A DNA stretch of 64,000 nucleotides from Clostridium sp. (GTDB lineage: Bacteria; Bacillota_I; Bacilli_A; Acholeplasmatales; Anaeroplasmataceae), in contig CP091735.1 in NCBI GenBank assembly GCA_022010015.1, forward strand, positions 310,001 to 374,000. Direction: 5' to 3'. Shown here in pieces: positions 22,349 to 33,266 of the stretch; positions within the stretch are counted from its first letter, which is position 1; each line of letters opens with the position of its first letter. Both the position numbers and the translations under genes were made by a program. Below the pieces are notes generated by a model, which made no database searches, had not been told where the DNA came from, and saw nothing but the letters and a program-made list of their open reading frames with translations.

Positions 22349-22597
22349 TTATCTTGCATCGATGTCTAAGTGTACCCTTTTGCCTTCTTTTGAGGCACCA
22401 GCATATAAAACCGTACGGATTGCCTTAGCAATATGACCTTCACGTCCTATAACACGACCTAAGTCAGCTTGATTGACTAAAACCTTAAACTTTAGATCAT
22501 CTTCTGTACTAGCTTCCTCCTTAATGATTTGAAAATCATTAGGATAGGCAACTAAGGGTAATATTAAACTAGATATCAAATTTTCAAAATTTATCAT
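22349..22597 (-). CDS. khpA: KH-domain RNA-binding protein KhpA (YlqC)
   Basis: 82 aa, a single KH domain with LGRVIGREGHIAKAIRTVLYAGA, the GxxG loop being GREG. With KhpB (Jag/EloR) it binds many RNAs and influences cell elongation in other low-GC Gram-positives. The position after rpsP is conserved in Firmicutes. Confidence 0.92.
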   Translation of the reverse strand: MINFENLISSLILPLVAYPNDFQIIKEEASTEDDLKFKVLVNQADLGRVIGREGHIAKAIRTVLYAGASKEGKRVHLDIDAR

Positions 22598-22611
22598 CTA
22601 GTCCACCCCGC

Positions 22612-22863
22612 TTACTTTGTTGACTTTGCAATATTATTCTTCTTTAAGATATTTGCAACTGTAACCGTAGGTTGAGCACCGTTATCTAACCATTTTGTAA
22701 TCTTTTCAGCTTCTAATTTAATAGTAGCAGGCTCAGTTAATGGATTATATGTTCCTAAAATTTCTAAGAACTTACCATCTCTTGGACTTCTAGAATCACA
22801 AGCTACAATACGATAGAATGGGCTTTTATGAGAACCATATCTTTGTAATCTAATCTTTACCAT
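22612..22863 (-). CDS. rpsP: 30S ribosomal protein S16
   Basis: 83 aa from MVKIRLQRYGSHKSPFYRIVACDSRSPRDGKFLEILGTYNP. I chose the start at MVKIRL (22863), which AGGAGTG precedes at normal distance, rather than the in-frame ATG three codons earlier. Heads the rpsP-khpA operon; no rimM or trmD follows in this window. Confidence 0.95.
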   Translation of the reverse strand: MVKIRLQRYGSHKSPFYRIVACDSRSPRDGKFLEILGTYNPLTEPATIKLEAEKITKWLDNGAQPTVTVANILKKNNIAKSTK

Positions 22864-22952
22864 AAAAAACACTCCTTTTTATCTGAATTAACGTATACAT
22901 TATATCATACTTTTTAAAGTTGTCAAGCACTTTTACTTAACAGGATGCTTTT

Positions 22953-24428
22953 TTATGCTTTAATTGCTTTTCCCAAATTTGTAACCACAACATCACTAAA
23001 GCTACAAACAGTTCCACGAGTTGCAACCATACCTATGTAATAGTACTTATTATCAATTGCTGTTAAATCAAAATCATAATAATTCTTTTTCATAGCTTTT
23101 TACCTTTATAGTTAACCAAAACATTTATTGATTGGCCTAATCTTGTTATCTCTAAATATGCCTCATCATTCTTCTCATAAAATCCTGTTTCAATATTATC
23201 TTCATTACTGAATGTTGTATTTTTCTCGATTATAAATAATATTTGTAAAGCCATCAGTTGGATAAAAAAACCCGCTGCTATATAATTGCTTCTAATATTA
23301 GAATTAGGAAGATTTTTGTTCGACGTAAATATCATCTCTTATCATTAGGCCAAAGCCTGACTGTTTTTATTTCTTTTGTCTCTAAAACCTTAACATTAGC
23401 GCTTATTTTTTTATATTCTCATCAATAGAAACCTGCTTAAATATCATTGCAATTCCATCAGTTCCGATAGAAATTCTTCCTTTAGGAGTTCCAGCGTTTT
23501 TGACCAACAATAAATTCATTATTTTTTTGATAAGCAAGGAAGCAATTACCTTTTTCTATTGGCGAATCACCACAATCACCAAAGGCAGTACCATACCAAC
23601 CCTTACTAAAGCCTGTCCAGGTTTTTAGGAGTATATTTTTTTCTCATCAAAGCCTTCGTAAACTGGCTCCTTATAATCTGGATTACTAGTTAAATCAATT
23701 GATTTTTGTAGGCTTAATTAAATTAATTACGTGATTTGCCAAAAGAAAGCTTTTGTATTTTTTATTTCATTGCAAACAAAATATGCCACAATTTTTGCAC
23801 CATAAGTATTTAAATGCGTAGCATCAACAGACTTTATTGATGAATTAATCCAAGCATGAAAATAGCAGGCCTCTTCATAGCCTAGTGATAAATACAATTT
23901 CTTGGTTATTGTTGTTAAATCAATGCAATAAACATCCATTTCATTTGCTAAATCAATAATTGCTTTTTGATAGTTGCCATCCTTTGTTATATGAGCACTT
24001 ATACCGGTATAATCATTAGAAGCATTGTTTCTTACAATAGGCGTACATAAAATAGGAATAGCTCCTTTTTTTCCAATGCTAATTTTTATATAATATTCAT
24101 ATAAATAGTATTTAAATGAATTCTTATTATCTATATCTAAATTTGCACTTGTAAATCTTAAATTATCATCACTTTTTTTCATCATTATGACCAAAGCCAA
24201 TAAGCAAATAATCATCTTTACCTAGTGTTTTCTTTAATCTTAAATAATTATCCTCTTTAATAAAGCTTTTAGAGCTCCGACCAGATAAAAGCTAAATTAA
24301 TAATATTGACATTAGAATCAAAAAAACAATTAAATTTTTGTTGCATAGCCATATCTTGGATAATAATAAGCATCATGAAATAATGCTAGTGTTGAATCAC
24401 CAACTACATATAAATTAATTTTTTTCAT
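22953..24428 (-). CDS. CE12-like rhamnogalacturonan acetylesterase with C-terminal extension
   Basis: About 490 aa over many breaks. SGNH blocks: VVGDSTLALF (Ser), LSGRSSKSF after joining (Gly), LLIGFGHND (Asn) and SVDATHLNTYGAK (Asp, His). IPILCTPIVRNNAS and IDLTTITKKLYLSLGYEEACYFHAW are typical of CE12, which removes acetyl groups from pectic polysaccharides. About 250 C-terminal residues form a beta-rich part of unknown type. No signal peptide is visible, so it may act on imported oligosaccharides. It is unlinked to the lyase locus by ~4.5 kb. Confidence 0.7.
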
Positions 24429-24463
24429 TCTTCATATACATTCCTCATTAAATACAATTTTTC

Positions 24464-24838
24464 TTAATCAATATTGATGCTTCCATCTTTTTTTAAATTT
24501 ATTCGATATTGATGCTTTAAGATCATTTAAAAAAAATCATTAATTTCCTTTTTGAACCTTATTTTTGCAAGCTAAAGTATTTTTTTACAAGGCTGTTCGA
24601 ATACAATTCCTTCTTTAGCTCCAATAAATTCTTCTTATAATCACTTATGCTTGGATGGTATTTTCCGTATTTTTGTGCTTCATAATACCTATCCTTTGCT
24701 GTATTAAATTTTATAATTAAATCCTTAAGCTCATCATCTATTTGTTTTTTTAGTGCTAACAATTCTTGAAAATCATTTGAATCAATAACACTTTTTATAT
24801 ATGCATCAGTTTTTATTTAGAATATTAACATAATCCAT
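24464..24838 (-). CDS. ylbF: YlbF-family protein
   Basis: About 125 aa: an all-helical protein with LLALKKQIDDELKDLIIKFNTAKDRYYEAQKYGKYHPSISDYKKNLLELKKELYSNSLVKKYF. In Bacillus YlbF works with YmcA and YaaT as an RNase Y specificity complex that affects sporulation and competence. The upstream ylbE- and ylbD-like genes give the same order as Bacillus. Breaks near 24815 and 24530. Confidence 0.8.
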
Positions 24839-24844
24839 TATTAC

Positions 24845-25071
24845 TCATCCTTTTTTTATGAATCCTTTCAACAATTTTAAATATGAAACATTTTTGATTA
24901 AATTTTTTTCTAGCTTATCAACCACTCTAATCTTTTAAATCCTTTTTGGCAATACTTAAAAATGTTGGGAACATAGTTTCATCATAATAAAGGATCTTAT
25001 ACCATTTTTGGGTGAAATCGTAAATACATTAGAAGCTCTTCATGTTGATATAAATAGTTAAAATAGTCCAT
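24845..25071 (-). CDS. ylbE: YlbE-like small protein
   Basis: About 75 aa: MDYFNYLYQHEELLMYLRFHPKWYKILYYDE after one A-run correction near 25008, ending LKLLKGFIKKG. The 'LRxxPxWY' signature and the place between ylbD and ylbF indicate YlbE, a small protein of unknown function. Starts with TAATG overlap to ylbD. Confidence 0.6.
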
Positions 25072-25442
25072 TAGTACCACTCATCAAACTTACGATCAAA
25101 CAAAGGATCAAGAGTGCTCTTTGAAGCACTAGCTACACTAGCTCCGGCACCAAATGATGCAAGTAGCTCAATTACCTTTTGAATTGATGTAACTGTCTTT
25201 GTAATTTGATCAGGGTCGATTTTTTTTACATAGCCAATAACATTTTTTAGCATTTGTGTAGTATCACTATTTTTATTATCAGCTCTTGAACTATCGGACT
25301 CTATAGCTTTAGGTTCGTCACCAATCAAAATAAACTCTTCGTATAGCTCTTGCCATGTTTTCTTTTTAGCAATTACCTCATTTTTTAAATTGGGATTTTT
25401 TTTTATGTATTCCTTAAATCTATCCATATTAGCAGACATATT
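25071..25442 (-). CDS. ylbD: YlbD-like (spore-coat-associated) protein
   Basis: 123 aa. The N-terminus MDRFKEYIKKNPNLKNEVIAKKKTWQELYEEFILIGDE matches YlbD (FKxFVKxHPxLxxxVRxGxxTWQxxxEEWYLLGE). An acidic/Ser linker and a C-terminal helix (DPDQITKTVTSIQKVIELLASFG) follow. YlbD is listed as a spore coat protein in Bacillus, supporting a spore-forming host. Start chosen at MSANMDRF. Confidence 0.75.
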   Translation of the reverse strand, partial: NMSANMDRFKEYIKKNPNLKNEVIAKKKTWQELYEEFILIGDEPKAIESDSSRADNKNSDTTQMLKNVIGYVKKIDPDQITKTVTSIQKVIELLASFGAGASVASASKSTLDPLFDRKFDEWY

Positions 25443-25484
25443 ACCACCTATTATTATAATATGCAATAAATCTTTGGTTGCTAC

Positions 25485-26013
25485 CTAATACATTTTATAA
25501 AGTCTATTGATTTGACTAGCTACATCATCAATTGAAGCATCATCAACTTCAATTACATAATCACACATATCCTTAATATCATTATTAAAATAGGTATCAT
25601 CAATATTAAGACGTTTTTTTCAACATCAGCAATTAGATCACCACGAAGTAGCATTCTTTTTTTCTTCTTGTATCTTTTTTTAGCTTGAAGAAAAAAAGCA
25701 ACAAAGCTAATTTTATTTATAATTACTCAAGCCCTGAGGCTCAACAATAGCAAATTTGTTATCACTTAAATCTTCAAAGGCTGTACCATAAAAAAATTAT
25801 TGGCATAGTTGACAGTTTCTAAAAAAAGAAATTACGACTGTTTAATTCTTCAAATTTTTTTCTAATGTAATAAAATGATAATCTCTACCATCAAGCTCAT
25901 TTAACCTAGGCTTTCTTGTTGTATATGTTACTAGCTTATCATATCCAAAAGATATTAATTTTTTTCCAACCTCTGTTTTGCCAACAGCACTAGGGCCAAT
26001 AAGTAAAAATCAT
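25485..26013 (-). CDS. Guanylate-kinase-like P-loop protein
   Basis: About 175 aa joined. LIGPSAVGKTEVGKKLISFGYDKLVTYTTRKPR holds the P-loop and the Arg region of guanylate kinases, followed by GRDYHFITLEKFEEL. It ends YVIEVDDASIDDVASQINRLYKMY. Shorter than housekeeping Gmk (~200 aa) and with a P-loop of PSAVGKT rather than PSGVGKG, so it may be a specialised paralogue. Breaks near 26008, 25860, 25795, 25715 and 25640. Confidence 0.65.
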
Positions 26014-26019
26014 TTTTAA

Positions 26020-27448
26020 AACACCACCATCCCAAATTATATCACTGCTCTGCTTATTTTTTTCCATAGAATTATAATGATTATTATAATTACATAATTC
26101 ATAAGCAGTAATAATATTTGTAATATTATATTTTTTTAACTAAACTATATTTAATCACTTTAATTTCCAGCATAAGTAGACTTAAAAGAAACAATAAAGA
26201 CAAGAATATATTTTTAAAATTTCATATATATAAATACCTAATATCTTTATTTTTTTCAAATCGTAAGATAATTATTGCATAACAAATACATAATAATGCA
26301 CAAATATTTGTCGCGATTATTGCACCTATATAAGAATATCCTGTAATTAATATTTTTATTAAGTGTATATTTTTAATATTAAGCTTATCCAAGTTAAGCA
26401 TACAATTCCATTAACCTTATTGATTGCAAATATTCCTAAAATTATTTTTATATAGTCCAAAAAAATAATTATTTGGATTACCATATATCTTAAAACTATA
26501 TAGCCGCCAGCATTTTTTTAGGATATAAAACTGCAAATATTTCTTTAGAATATAATAGATATAATCCAGTAAAAAAACTAAAATTGCATTTAAATAAAGA
26601 AAAAAATAGTTTTCAAATCTTGTTTTTTTCCTTAAATGATGAAATAAGTGTTGCCGCAAAGCTGGAGGCAATCATAACTGGCAAATAAATTAATCTATTT
26701 GCCTCATATAAATAGGCACTTACATATTCAATATCCTTAACGTATTTATATATCATAAAAAAATATCTATTGCTTGATACAAGGTAAAAAAAAGTGTGGT
26801 CATTCCATAAGGAAGACAATAATTAAAATATTTAACAAGATACTTTTTTCTGATTTATCATTTTTTTATAGTCAATATTAGTTTTTAATATATAAATATG
26901 AACAAACAAATGCTAAGAAATTAGCGAGTAATGCTAAATATGAAATATTAACATTAATAAAAAAACTTAAACTAATTACACAAACTCTTACTATTCCTTC
27001 TAAAATTAAACAGAATGCCACTTTATTCATATTTAATAGGCCTTGATTATATCCACGATAAAAATATAGGCTTGGAGTAATGAAAAAGACTACTTCCCGC
27101 AATAATAAGTCCTAGTGGATTAGAATTTTTTTATTATATCGCAAATAAAATATTCCTAGTAAAAAAAATAAATTATTATGGAAAATATCCCAATAATTCT
27201 TGTAAGTCGTCTTCCAAAGCCTAAAAAAATTTTTGCATATTCATCTTCATTTAATCTTGAAGTAATTTTAGTTGTTCCCGGTATCAAGCCTATTGTCGCA
27301 ATATCATTAAATATTGAAAAAAACAAATAAGAGGTTTGATATAAAATTGCTCTATCATTGTTAGCTAAAATATAGATAAAAAAACATTCCTAATATTTTT
27401 ATTTATTGTATTTCCAATTGCTAAAATAAAAGATTTTTTTACAAGCAC
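26020..27448 (-). CDS. SpoVB/YtgP-like polysaccharide (lipid) flippase, heavily frame-broken
   Basis: Joined segments give a ~470-aa multi-pass protein. NDIATIGLIPGTTKITSRLNEDEYAKIF and FYRGYNQGLLNMNKVAFCLILEGIVRV are the hallmark segments of the SpoVB/MurJ-like (PF01943) superfamily. AASSFAATLISSFKEKNK is also typical. Such proteins flip lipid-linked cell-wall or spore-cortex precursors. The start (GTG 27448) and end are uncertain because at least eight A/T-run breaks lie in it. Confidence 0.6.
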
Positions 27449-27521
27449 CGCATATCACCATTTTTTTATTTTTTTCCAAGCACAACATCTTAATATACAC
27501 ATAAAATATAATGGTGATATT

Positions 27522-27695
27522 ATGTTTAAAAATAGAAATATGGATGCTTACAATTCAAGCTATGAAATGAATATGCTTCAAAGAATTATGTATGAGCTTG
27601 ATGATATTAATCGTAAGCTTAGAAATCTAAACAATCGTCTAAAGCGTGTTGAAGGCTTTTTAGGACTAACTAAGGAGGATGACATTAGCACATAA
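27522..27695 (+). CDS. Small coiled-coil protein, unknown
   Basis: 57 aa, MFKNRNMDAYNSSYEMNMLQ then RIMYELDDINRKLRNLNNRLKRVEGFLGL, one amphipathic coiled-coil helix. ATG follows ATGGTGATATT rather than a strong Shine-Dalgarno. It precedes the YjcZ-like gene by 42 bases. Function unknown; possibly a spore-associated oligomer. Confidence 0.6.
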   Translation: MFKNRNMDAYNSSYEMNMLQRIMYELDDINRKLRNLNNRLKRVEGFLGLTKEDDIST

Positions 27696-27737
27696 AAAAA
27701 TAAAACCACCTCATATGATAAGATAGGAGGTGATACG

Positions 27738-27885
27738 ATGTATTATTATCAAATGCCAAATGCCTGTGGTTGCAATTATATGCCATATACTACGTGTAAT
27801 CAAAAGCGTGGTGGATACGGATATGCTTTAATTTTTAGTACTATTTATTCTTTTAGTAATAATTGGCGCTGCTAGATGGTATTAG
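27738..27885 (+). CDS. YjcZ-family small sporulation-type protein
   Basis: About 48 aa. MYYYQMPNACGCNYMPYTTCNQKRGGYGYALI, then, after one extra base near 27835, VLFILLVIIGAARWY. The Gly/Tyr-rich N-terminus plus a single 'ALIVVLFILLxIxGAA' helix is the YjcZ signature. Strong RBS (TAGGAGGTGA). These hydrophobic peptides are common in spore-formers; their role is poorly known. Confidence 0.7.
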
Positions 27886-27929
27886 ACAAAAATGTAAAAA
27901 TTATGTTATAATTGCATAAGGTGATTATA

Positions 27930-28519
27930 ATGTATTTTTGAGAAAAAGATATAATAAAAAGAAGGAAATCCTCTTTTAAGACAAAAAAATGTAGTGAAGT
28001 ATCACTACCTCTTTCCTCTTCAGATTTAGATGTATTAAAAAAATTTATATGAATATATCATTATATCTGCTAACGAAGACTTAGTTAAACAATATAATAT
28101 TCGTCCTGGCGTTGGAATTGCTGCCCCTCAGGTTGGCGTATGCAAAAGAATGTTTGCAATGAACGCTCCAGATATTTTCGATAACAATAAGCCACCATAT
28201 ATTTACGCTGTTGTTAATCCTAAAATCATAGCCAAAAAGTAAAGAAATGACTTATCTTCCTGGTGGAGAAGGTTGTCTTAGTGTCGATAGAGAAACAAAT
28301 GGTATAACACCTCGTCACTATTCCATCACCTTTAAAGCTGCTATTTATGATTTTAAAACTAACAAAATTAAATATCTAACAAAAACTCTTACTGGCTTTC
28401 CAGCTATCGTATTCCAGCATGAATATGATCATTTAGATGGTATAATGTTTGTCGATAAGCTATATGATCATCTAGATGATATCGAGCCACTTTTTGAAAC
28501 TGAAAAAACTGAAGAATAA
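27930..28519 (+). CDS. def: Peptide deformylase
   Basis: About 195 aa. The three family motifs are in order: GVGIAAPQVG, EGCLSV and FQHEYDHLDG, giving Cys and two His for the metal and the catalytic Glu. Removes the formyl group from nascent N-terminal Met. Length and the insertions match class 2 (Gram-positive) enzymes. Start MYFxKDIIKEGNPLLRQ at 27930 after AAGGTGA; breaks near 27938, 27988, 28040 and 28240. Confidence 0.9.
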
Positions 28520-28521
28520 TT

Positions 28522-28545
28522 ATCCTAGCCTAGCTGGGATTTTTT
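28522..28545 (+). terminator. Terminator after def
   Basis: ATCCTAGC/GCTGGGAT stem, loop CTA, then TTTTTT. It also lies at the end of the convergent methyltransferase gene. Confidence 0.7.
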
Positions 28546-29255
28546 ATTTTAATCTTGTGAGCTCATACATTAAAAATACCACCAGCCACACTTACATTTA
28601 ATGATTCCATCTTTTTTTAATAGGAATATATAAATTTTTGGTAGTTCATTTTATTTATTTCTTCACTAACACCCTGACCTTCATTACCTAATATTAAAAA
28701 CCATTTTAGGTCCCTTTTTCAACTTTTTGTTACATCATTACCCAAATTAACATTAGTACTAAAAATTTGATAATCAGTTAAATTGCTTAAATATTCAATA
28801 ATATTAGCTTTTACAAATGATAGTCTAAATATTGCTCCTTGACTACTTCTAATAACCTTATCATTATAAATATCAACACAGCCCTCATTTAAAACTATAG
28901 TATTAAAGCCAAAGCTCACAGCACTACGCATTAATGAGCCCATATTACCTGGATCTTGAACTCTATCAAGTGCTAAAATATGTCCTTCACTTCTTTTATT
29001 TTCAAACATTTTGCATACACCAATTATAGTAGTTGGTGTTATAGTATTGCACATCTTTTTCATTACGCTTTCACTTACAAGCGTTCCCTCATATTTATCT
29101 GTAGTTGTATATGTTTTTAGTAACACTCCACATTTTTTAGCCTCATAAACTAAATGTGGTCCCTCAACCACAAACATATTTTTTTCTTTTCTTCCTTTAG
29201 AGGTAAATAGCTTGACTACTTCCTTAACCTCTTCATTATTCACTGATGTTATCAT
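28544..29255 (-). CDS. SpoU/TrmH-family RNA 2'-O-methyltransferase
   Basis: About 235 aa. An N-terminal substrate-binding domain (RKEKNMFVVEGPHLVYEAKK) precedes the SPOUT knot: ILALDRVQDPGNMGSLMRSAVSFGF (motif 1 Asn/Arg), LILGNEGQGVSEEI (motif 2) and LNVSVAGGIFLMYEL (motif 3). This matches the RlmB/TrmH-like proteins of Firmicutes that methylate rRNA or tRNA; the exact site is not predictable. Breaks near 28720, 28640, 28610 and 28580. Confidence 0.85.
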
Positions 29256-29301
29256 TTTTTTCTATCCTTTATATACAAATTTTTATATTTTTGCTTCTTC
29301 A

Positions 29302-30984
29302 TCATTCATATTTTTGAATTTCAAAGCTATACTTAAGCTTATTGTCATTATCATCATAGATTTCATCATCTAAAACATCACCAGCTTGATATAGTTTATT
29401 TTTTTACTATTCAAAAACTAATTCAACCAAATTATTATATGAGCCATCAACACTATATTTTTGAGGTGTTATTATTCATAATTTTGTAGCTTATATGACC
29501 GAAATCACCATATTTTTCTTAGACTTGCATTAATATGATACATTACAATTCCATTATCTTTAAAAATAACTATCATTTAATCCTTCATTTTTTTATAATA
29601 CATTAAAACATAATATTCCTGATAAATTCCAAGCTTCTCGTCAAAATTGTTGGCTAATATAATTGTATCGCCAGTTTTTCCATAATCCTTAAGTGACAAT
29701 GTAACACTACTATTAGTAGTTACAATTTTACTTTTATTTATAAATCCTAAATAAAATTTTGTGAAAGGATTATGATCTCCTCTTGTAGCATCCATTACAT
29801 CTAAATTAAGTAGTGGTGTATCTGTAACTAAATATGATGTATCATAATAATCATCTACACCTAAAATATGAGAAAATTCATGAATTATCGTATATGTATT
29901 TATCTTTTTCGTTATTATAGCCTTCTTCATTTTTCTCTTAAGAATCCATAAGGACACCAAAAATAAGTATATGCTCTTACATTGTCATATTTATAAAAAA
30001 ATAATTACTATCATAAACACTTCCCATTAAATCGTAGGTCATAAAAGCCCATTTCATTTCCACATTATAATCGATATCCAATGTATTTACTAAAATAATC
30101 GCATCTATTAAACCATCATTATTGCTATCATATTTATTATAATCAATTCTATTATCCAATTTCACTAGCATTTCATCTAAAATTATTTCTGTAGAATTAG
30201 TAATATTTTTGATAATATTTAGAACTATGATTAGCCATAATAAAGGAATCTAAGACATCAAAATGAAGATTTAATTTTCCATAGCTTGATCTATAAAAAT
30301 ATTCGCTAACACTATAATATTCTAATTCATTACTATTAGTTGAATTAAAAGGCTAAATCAATATCTTTTTATTTTATAACCTAAATTAATTGCTAATCTA
30401 TCACTAAATTCAACAGGAATTACTAAAGCATTAACATCACCTGTAGTAGGACAAGAATTATTCTTGGCTACATCACTATATGAACAGCTTGAAAAAAATC
30501 TAAATCATAATAACCACTACTACTTGAAACATTTAAGCCATTTGCCTTTAAAATCTCATCATTATTACTATCCCATTTAAATACTAACACATGCATTGTA
30601 GGGATGTTATCCTCACTATAAAAGCTTAGCATAATTCTTGAGTTCATATAAGCATAATTATACCAAGTTATATCATAATCATCCTTTTCTTCAGTAAGAA
30701 TAGAATATTGCTTTTTTTAAATTTAGCATTATAACTTGAAAAATCAGATGAAGTATTATGATAGGTTTTAAAAAGATACCTTAAATGTATTTTCATAATT
30801 ATCCTCTATTTGATACTCATTATTATTCAAATAAGGAATTACAAATCCAAAAATATTCATTATACATTTCTAATTCACTTTCGGTAAAATCCTTATTTTT
30901 ATAATTTTTATTAATCGGAACAATACATCCTGCAAGCATTAGTAAATTTAAAAAAACAGCTAATAAAAATAACTTTTTCTTCAT
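29302..30984 (-). CDS. M6-like metalloprotease lipoprotein
   Basis: About 560 aa joined. Signal peptide KKKLFLLAVFLNLLMLAGC (lipobox LAGC). The protease centre is YTIIHEFSHILGVDDYYD, with HExxH and the downstream DVMD...GDHNPFTKFYLGF that typifies M6 (immune inhibitor A) proteases. A beta domain follows (SSVTLSLKDYGKTGDTIILA). Predicted surface-anchored peptidase. At least eight frame breaks, largely at T runs. M6 enzymes occur as secreted virulence or nutrition factors; the target is unknown. Confidence 0.72.
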
Positions 30985-31050
30985 ATGTGCACCTCTATAC
31001 CTCTTATTATACTAAAGTTTAGTGATTTTTTTCATTATAATTTAAAAAAA

Positions 31051-31071
31051 GAGTGTTCAAATTGAACACTC
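31051..31071 (-). terminator. Terminator after the SASP gene
   Basis: GAGTGTTC/GAACACTC around AAATT, followed on the minus strand by seven T, 11 bases after the SASP stop. Confidence 0.85.
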
Positions 31072-31082
31072 AAATCTATAGC

Positions 31083-31389
31083 TTAGTTTTGTTTACCCTT
31101 ATTAACTAATTTTTTAGTCATTGAACCACCAACACGACCGTTATTTCTTGCTGATGCATCAGGACCGATTTCAACTCCTAATTCCTCAGCAACCTCGTAT
31201 TTTAAAGATTCCTTATCAACATTTTTGCTTACCCTTATTAACTAAATCCTTAGTAATTTGACCACCAACACGACCATTATTTCTTGCTGACGCATCAGGA
31301 CCAATTTCAACTCCTAATTCCTCAGCAACTTCATACTTATGATTTGTTGAATTACGCGAAGTATTATTCTTCTTTGTATTGCTAGGCAC
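31083..31389 (-). CDS. Double-domain alpha/beta-type small acid-soluble spore protein
   Basis: About 101 aa with two nearly identical copies of the SASP core. Each reads KYEVAEELGVEIGPDASARNNGRVGG then (Q/S)(I/M)TK(D/K)LVNKGK. The core matches alpha/beta SASP, including the GPR cleavage region (ELGVEIG) and NGxVGGxxTKxLV DNA-binding segment. Normal SASPs have one copy in 60-70 aa. Start is GTG at 31389 after AAGGAGGTGA. One extra A at ~31228 separates the copies in the given sequence; without it they form one chain. SASPs coat spore DNA into an A-like form. Confidence 0.88.
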
Positions 31390-31449
31390 TTAAATCACCT
31401 CCTTGCAATACTTATGTTATCCAACAAATAGACAAATTATACAAAAAAA

Positions 31450-32681
31450 TTAAATAGTATTTCTAACTTCTAATCCTAGCATTGGAAGATCAAGATCAGA
31501 ATCAGTTGAAATAATAATCGTCTTAGTATTATTAACTGCCTCATCAACAAATTTTTTTCATAATCAAAATTCTTTTCATAAGCAATACACTTTTTCCATT
31601 TTTTTGGAGCTGTAGCAGGGCTTTTTGGTAAATATACTGTACAGCAATCCTCAAATGGTTTAATTGAGGTTTCAAATGTACCAATTTTTTTAGCAATTGT
31701 AATTATGTCCTGCTTATCATAGGTAACTAGCGGTCTAATGACAGGAATATTTGTAACACTATTTATAACATTCATACTTTCCAATGTTTGTGAGGCAACC
31801 TGTCCTACAGACTCACCATTGATTAAACATAATGCTTCTCTTTTTATAGCCATTTTAGTGGCTATTCTATACATCATTCTACGCATAATTATTATAATAT
31901 AGGAATCAGGAATTTTTATCCAAGATTTCCATATGTAATTCCTTAAATGGCACCATATGAACAGTTATTTTTACTATGTGGAGCATATTTTGCAATGATT
32001 TTGGTTAAATCAACAACCTTTTGAGCTGATTCAATTGAGGTTAATGGTGTTGATTCAAAGTGAATACATTCAATTTCAATTCCTTGCTTCATTGCTAGAA
32101 AGCCTGCAACCGGTGAATCAATACCACCAGACATCATTAATAGGCCACGTCCAGCTACACCAACAGGGTAACCACCAAGTCCTTTTATTTGACTATTAAA
32201 CAAATAACAACCATCGCGTCTCACCTCAACATGTAGTGTAATTTCTGGATTATGTACATCAACCTTAAGTAAAGGATTAGTAGCTAAAACTGCCCCTGCA
32301 ATATGTCTTGATATTTCCATACTTTCCATTGGAAAGCTTTTATCCACTCTTTTTGTCACTACCTTGAAGGTTTTAGTTTCCTTAACCTCTTCCTTCATTA
32401 GCTCCTTGGCAAGCTCCTTCATTTGGGTTATTTCTGCATCACATCTACAAATAAGACTATAGGAATGAAGTCCTGAAACCAAATTTAATCTCTCTACAAC
32501 TAATTTATAATCAACATCATTTAAATCGATAAATATATAATCATGAGTTGTTCTAATATTAACATTTAAGCCCTTCATTTTTTCACTTACTAAATGAAAT
32601 ACTTTATTTATAAAAAAATCCTAAATTTCTTCCTTTAAGAGTTAAATCACCATATCTAACTAATATTTGCTTATACAACAT
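31450..32681 (-). CDS. thiI: tRNA 4-thiouridine synthetase ThiI
   Basis: About 410 aa. Starts MLYKQILVRYGDLTLKG (NFLD region), then the THUMP domain, the PP-loop GLLMMSGGIDSPVAGFLAMKQG and the C-terminal ESVGQVASQTLESMNVI ... RPLVTYDKQDIITIAKKIGTFETSIKPFEDCCTVY. Adenylates U8 of tRNA for thiolation. No rhodanese domain, as is normal for Gram-positive ThiI. Breaks near 32615, 31955, 31900 and 31555. Confidence 0.93.
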
Positions 32682-32757
32682 TTTTATTCATCTCCATACT
32701 TTTACATATTTTTATCATATAATTTAAAAATATATCTATAAAGAGGTTGAAAAAAAT

Positions 32758-33222
32758 ATGAACAAAGAACAAATATATGAAAAAAATCATAAAAAGAATG
32801 TAATAGTTTGTTTGAAGGAATTAATAATCCTATAACAAATATGGCAAATGCTAGTGCTATTTTATTCAATAGTCTTGATAGCATAAACTGGGCCGGATTT
32901 TATTTATATATGAATAATAAACTTGAGCTTGGCCCATTTCAAGGAAAACCAGCCTGTATGACAATACCTTTAAACAAAGGTGTATGTGGTTTTACCGCGA
33001 TAAATAAAAAAACAACAATTGTTCAAAATGTCCATGAATTTCCTTCTCATATTGCTTGTGATAGTAATTCCTTAAGTGAAATTGTTGTTCCTATAATTAT
33101 TAATAATGAATTATATGGTCTATTAGATATTGACTCACCTATATTTGCAAGATTTGATGAGACTGACCAAAAAAATATTTAGAATTAATTGTCGATATTT
33201 TAAAGCCACATCTTAAAAAAAA
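32758..33222 (+). CDS. msrC: Free methionine-(R)-sulfoxide reductase (GAF domain, YtsP/MsrC)
   Basis: About 150 aa. The GAF domain has LDSINWAGFYLYMNNKLELGPFQGKPACMTI, KGVCGFTAI, EFPSHIACDSNSLSEIVVPI and LYGLLDIDSP. The three Cys (PAC, GVCG, ACDS) are those used for catalysis. Reduces free Met-R-sulfoxide with thioredoxin. Breaks near 32780 and 33178. Confidence 0.9.
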
Positions 33223-33266
33223 TTTAATTATTAGCTTCTTTTTTTGAATGATATCAATTATGTCAT

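Noticed and set aside
27640..27760. Riboswitch before the YjcZ-like gene
   Set aside because: The spacer is only 42 bases and holds nothing beyond an RBS.
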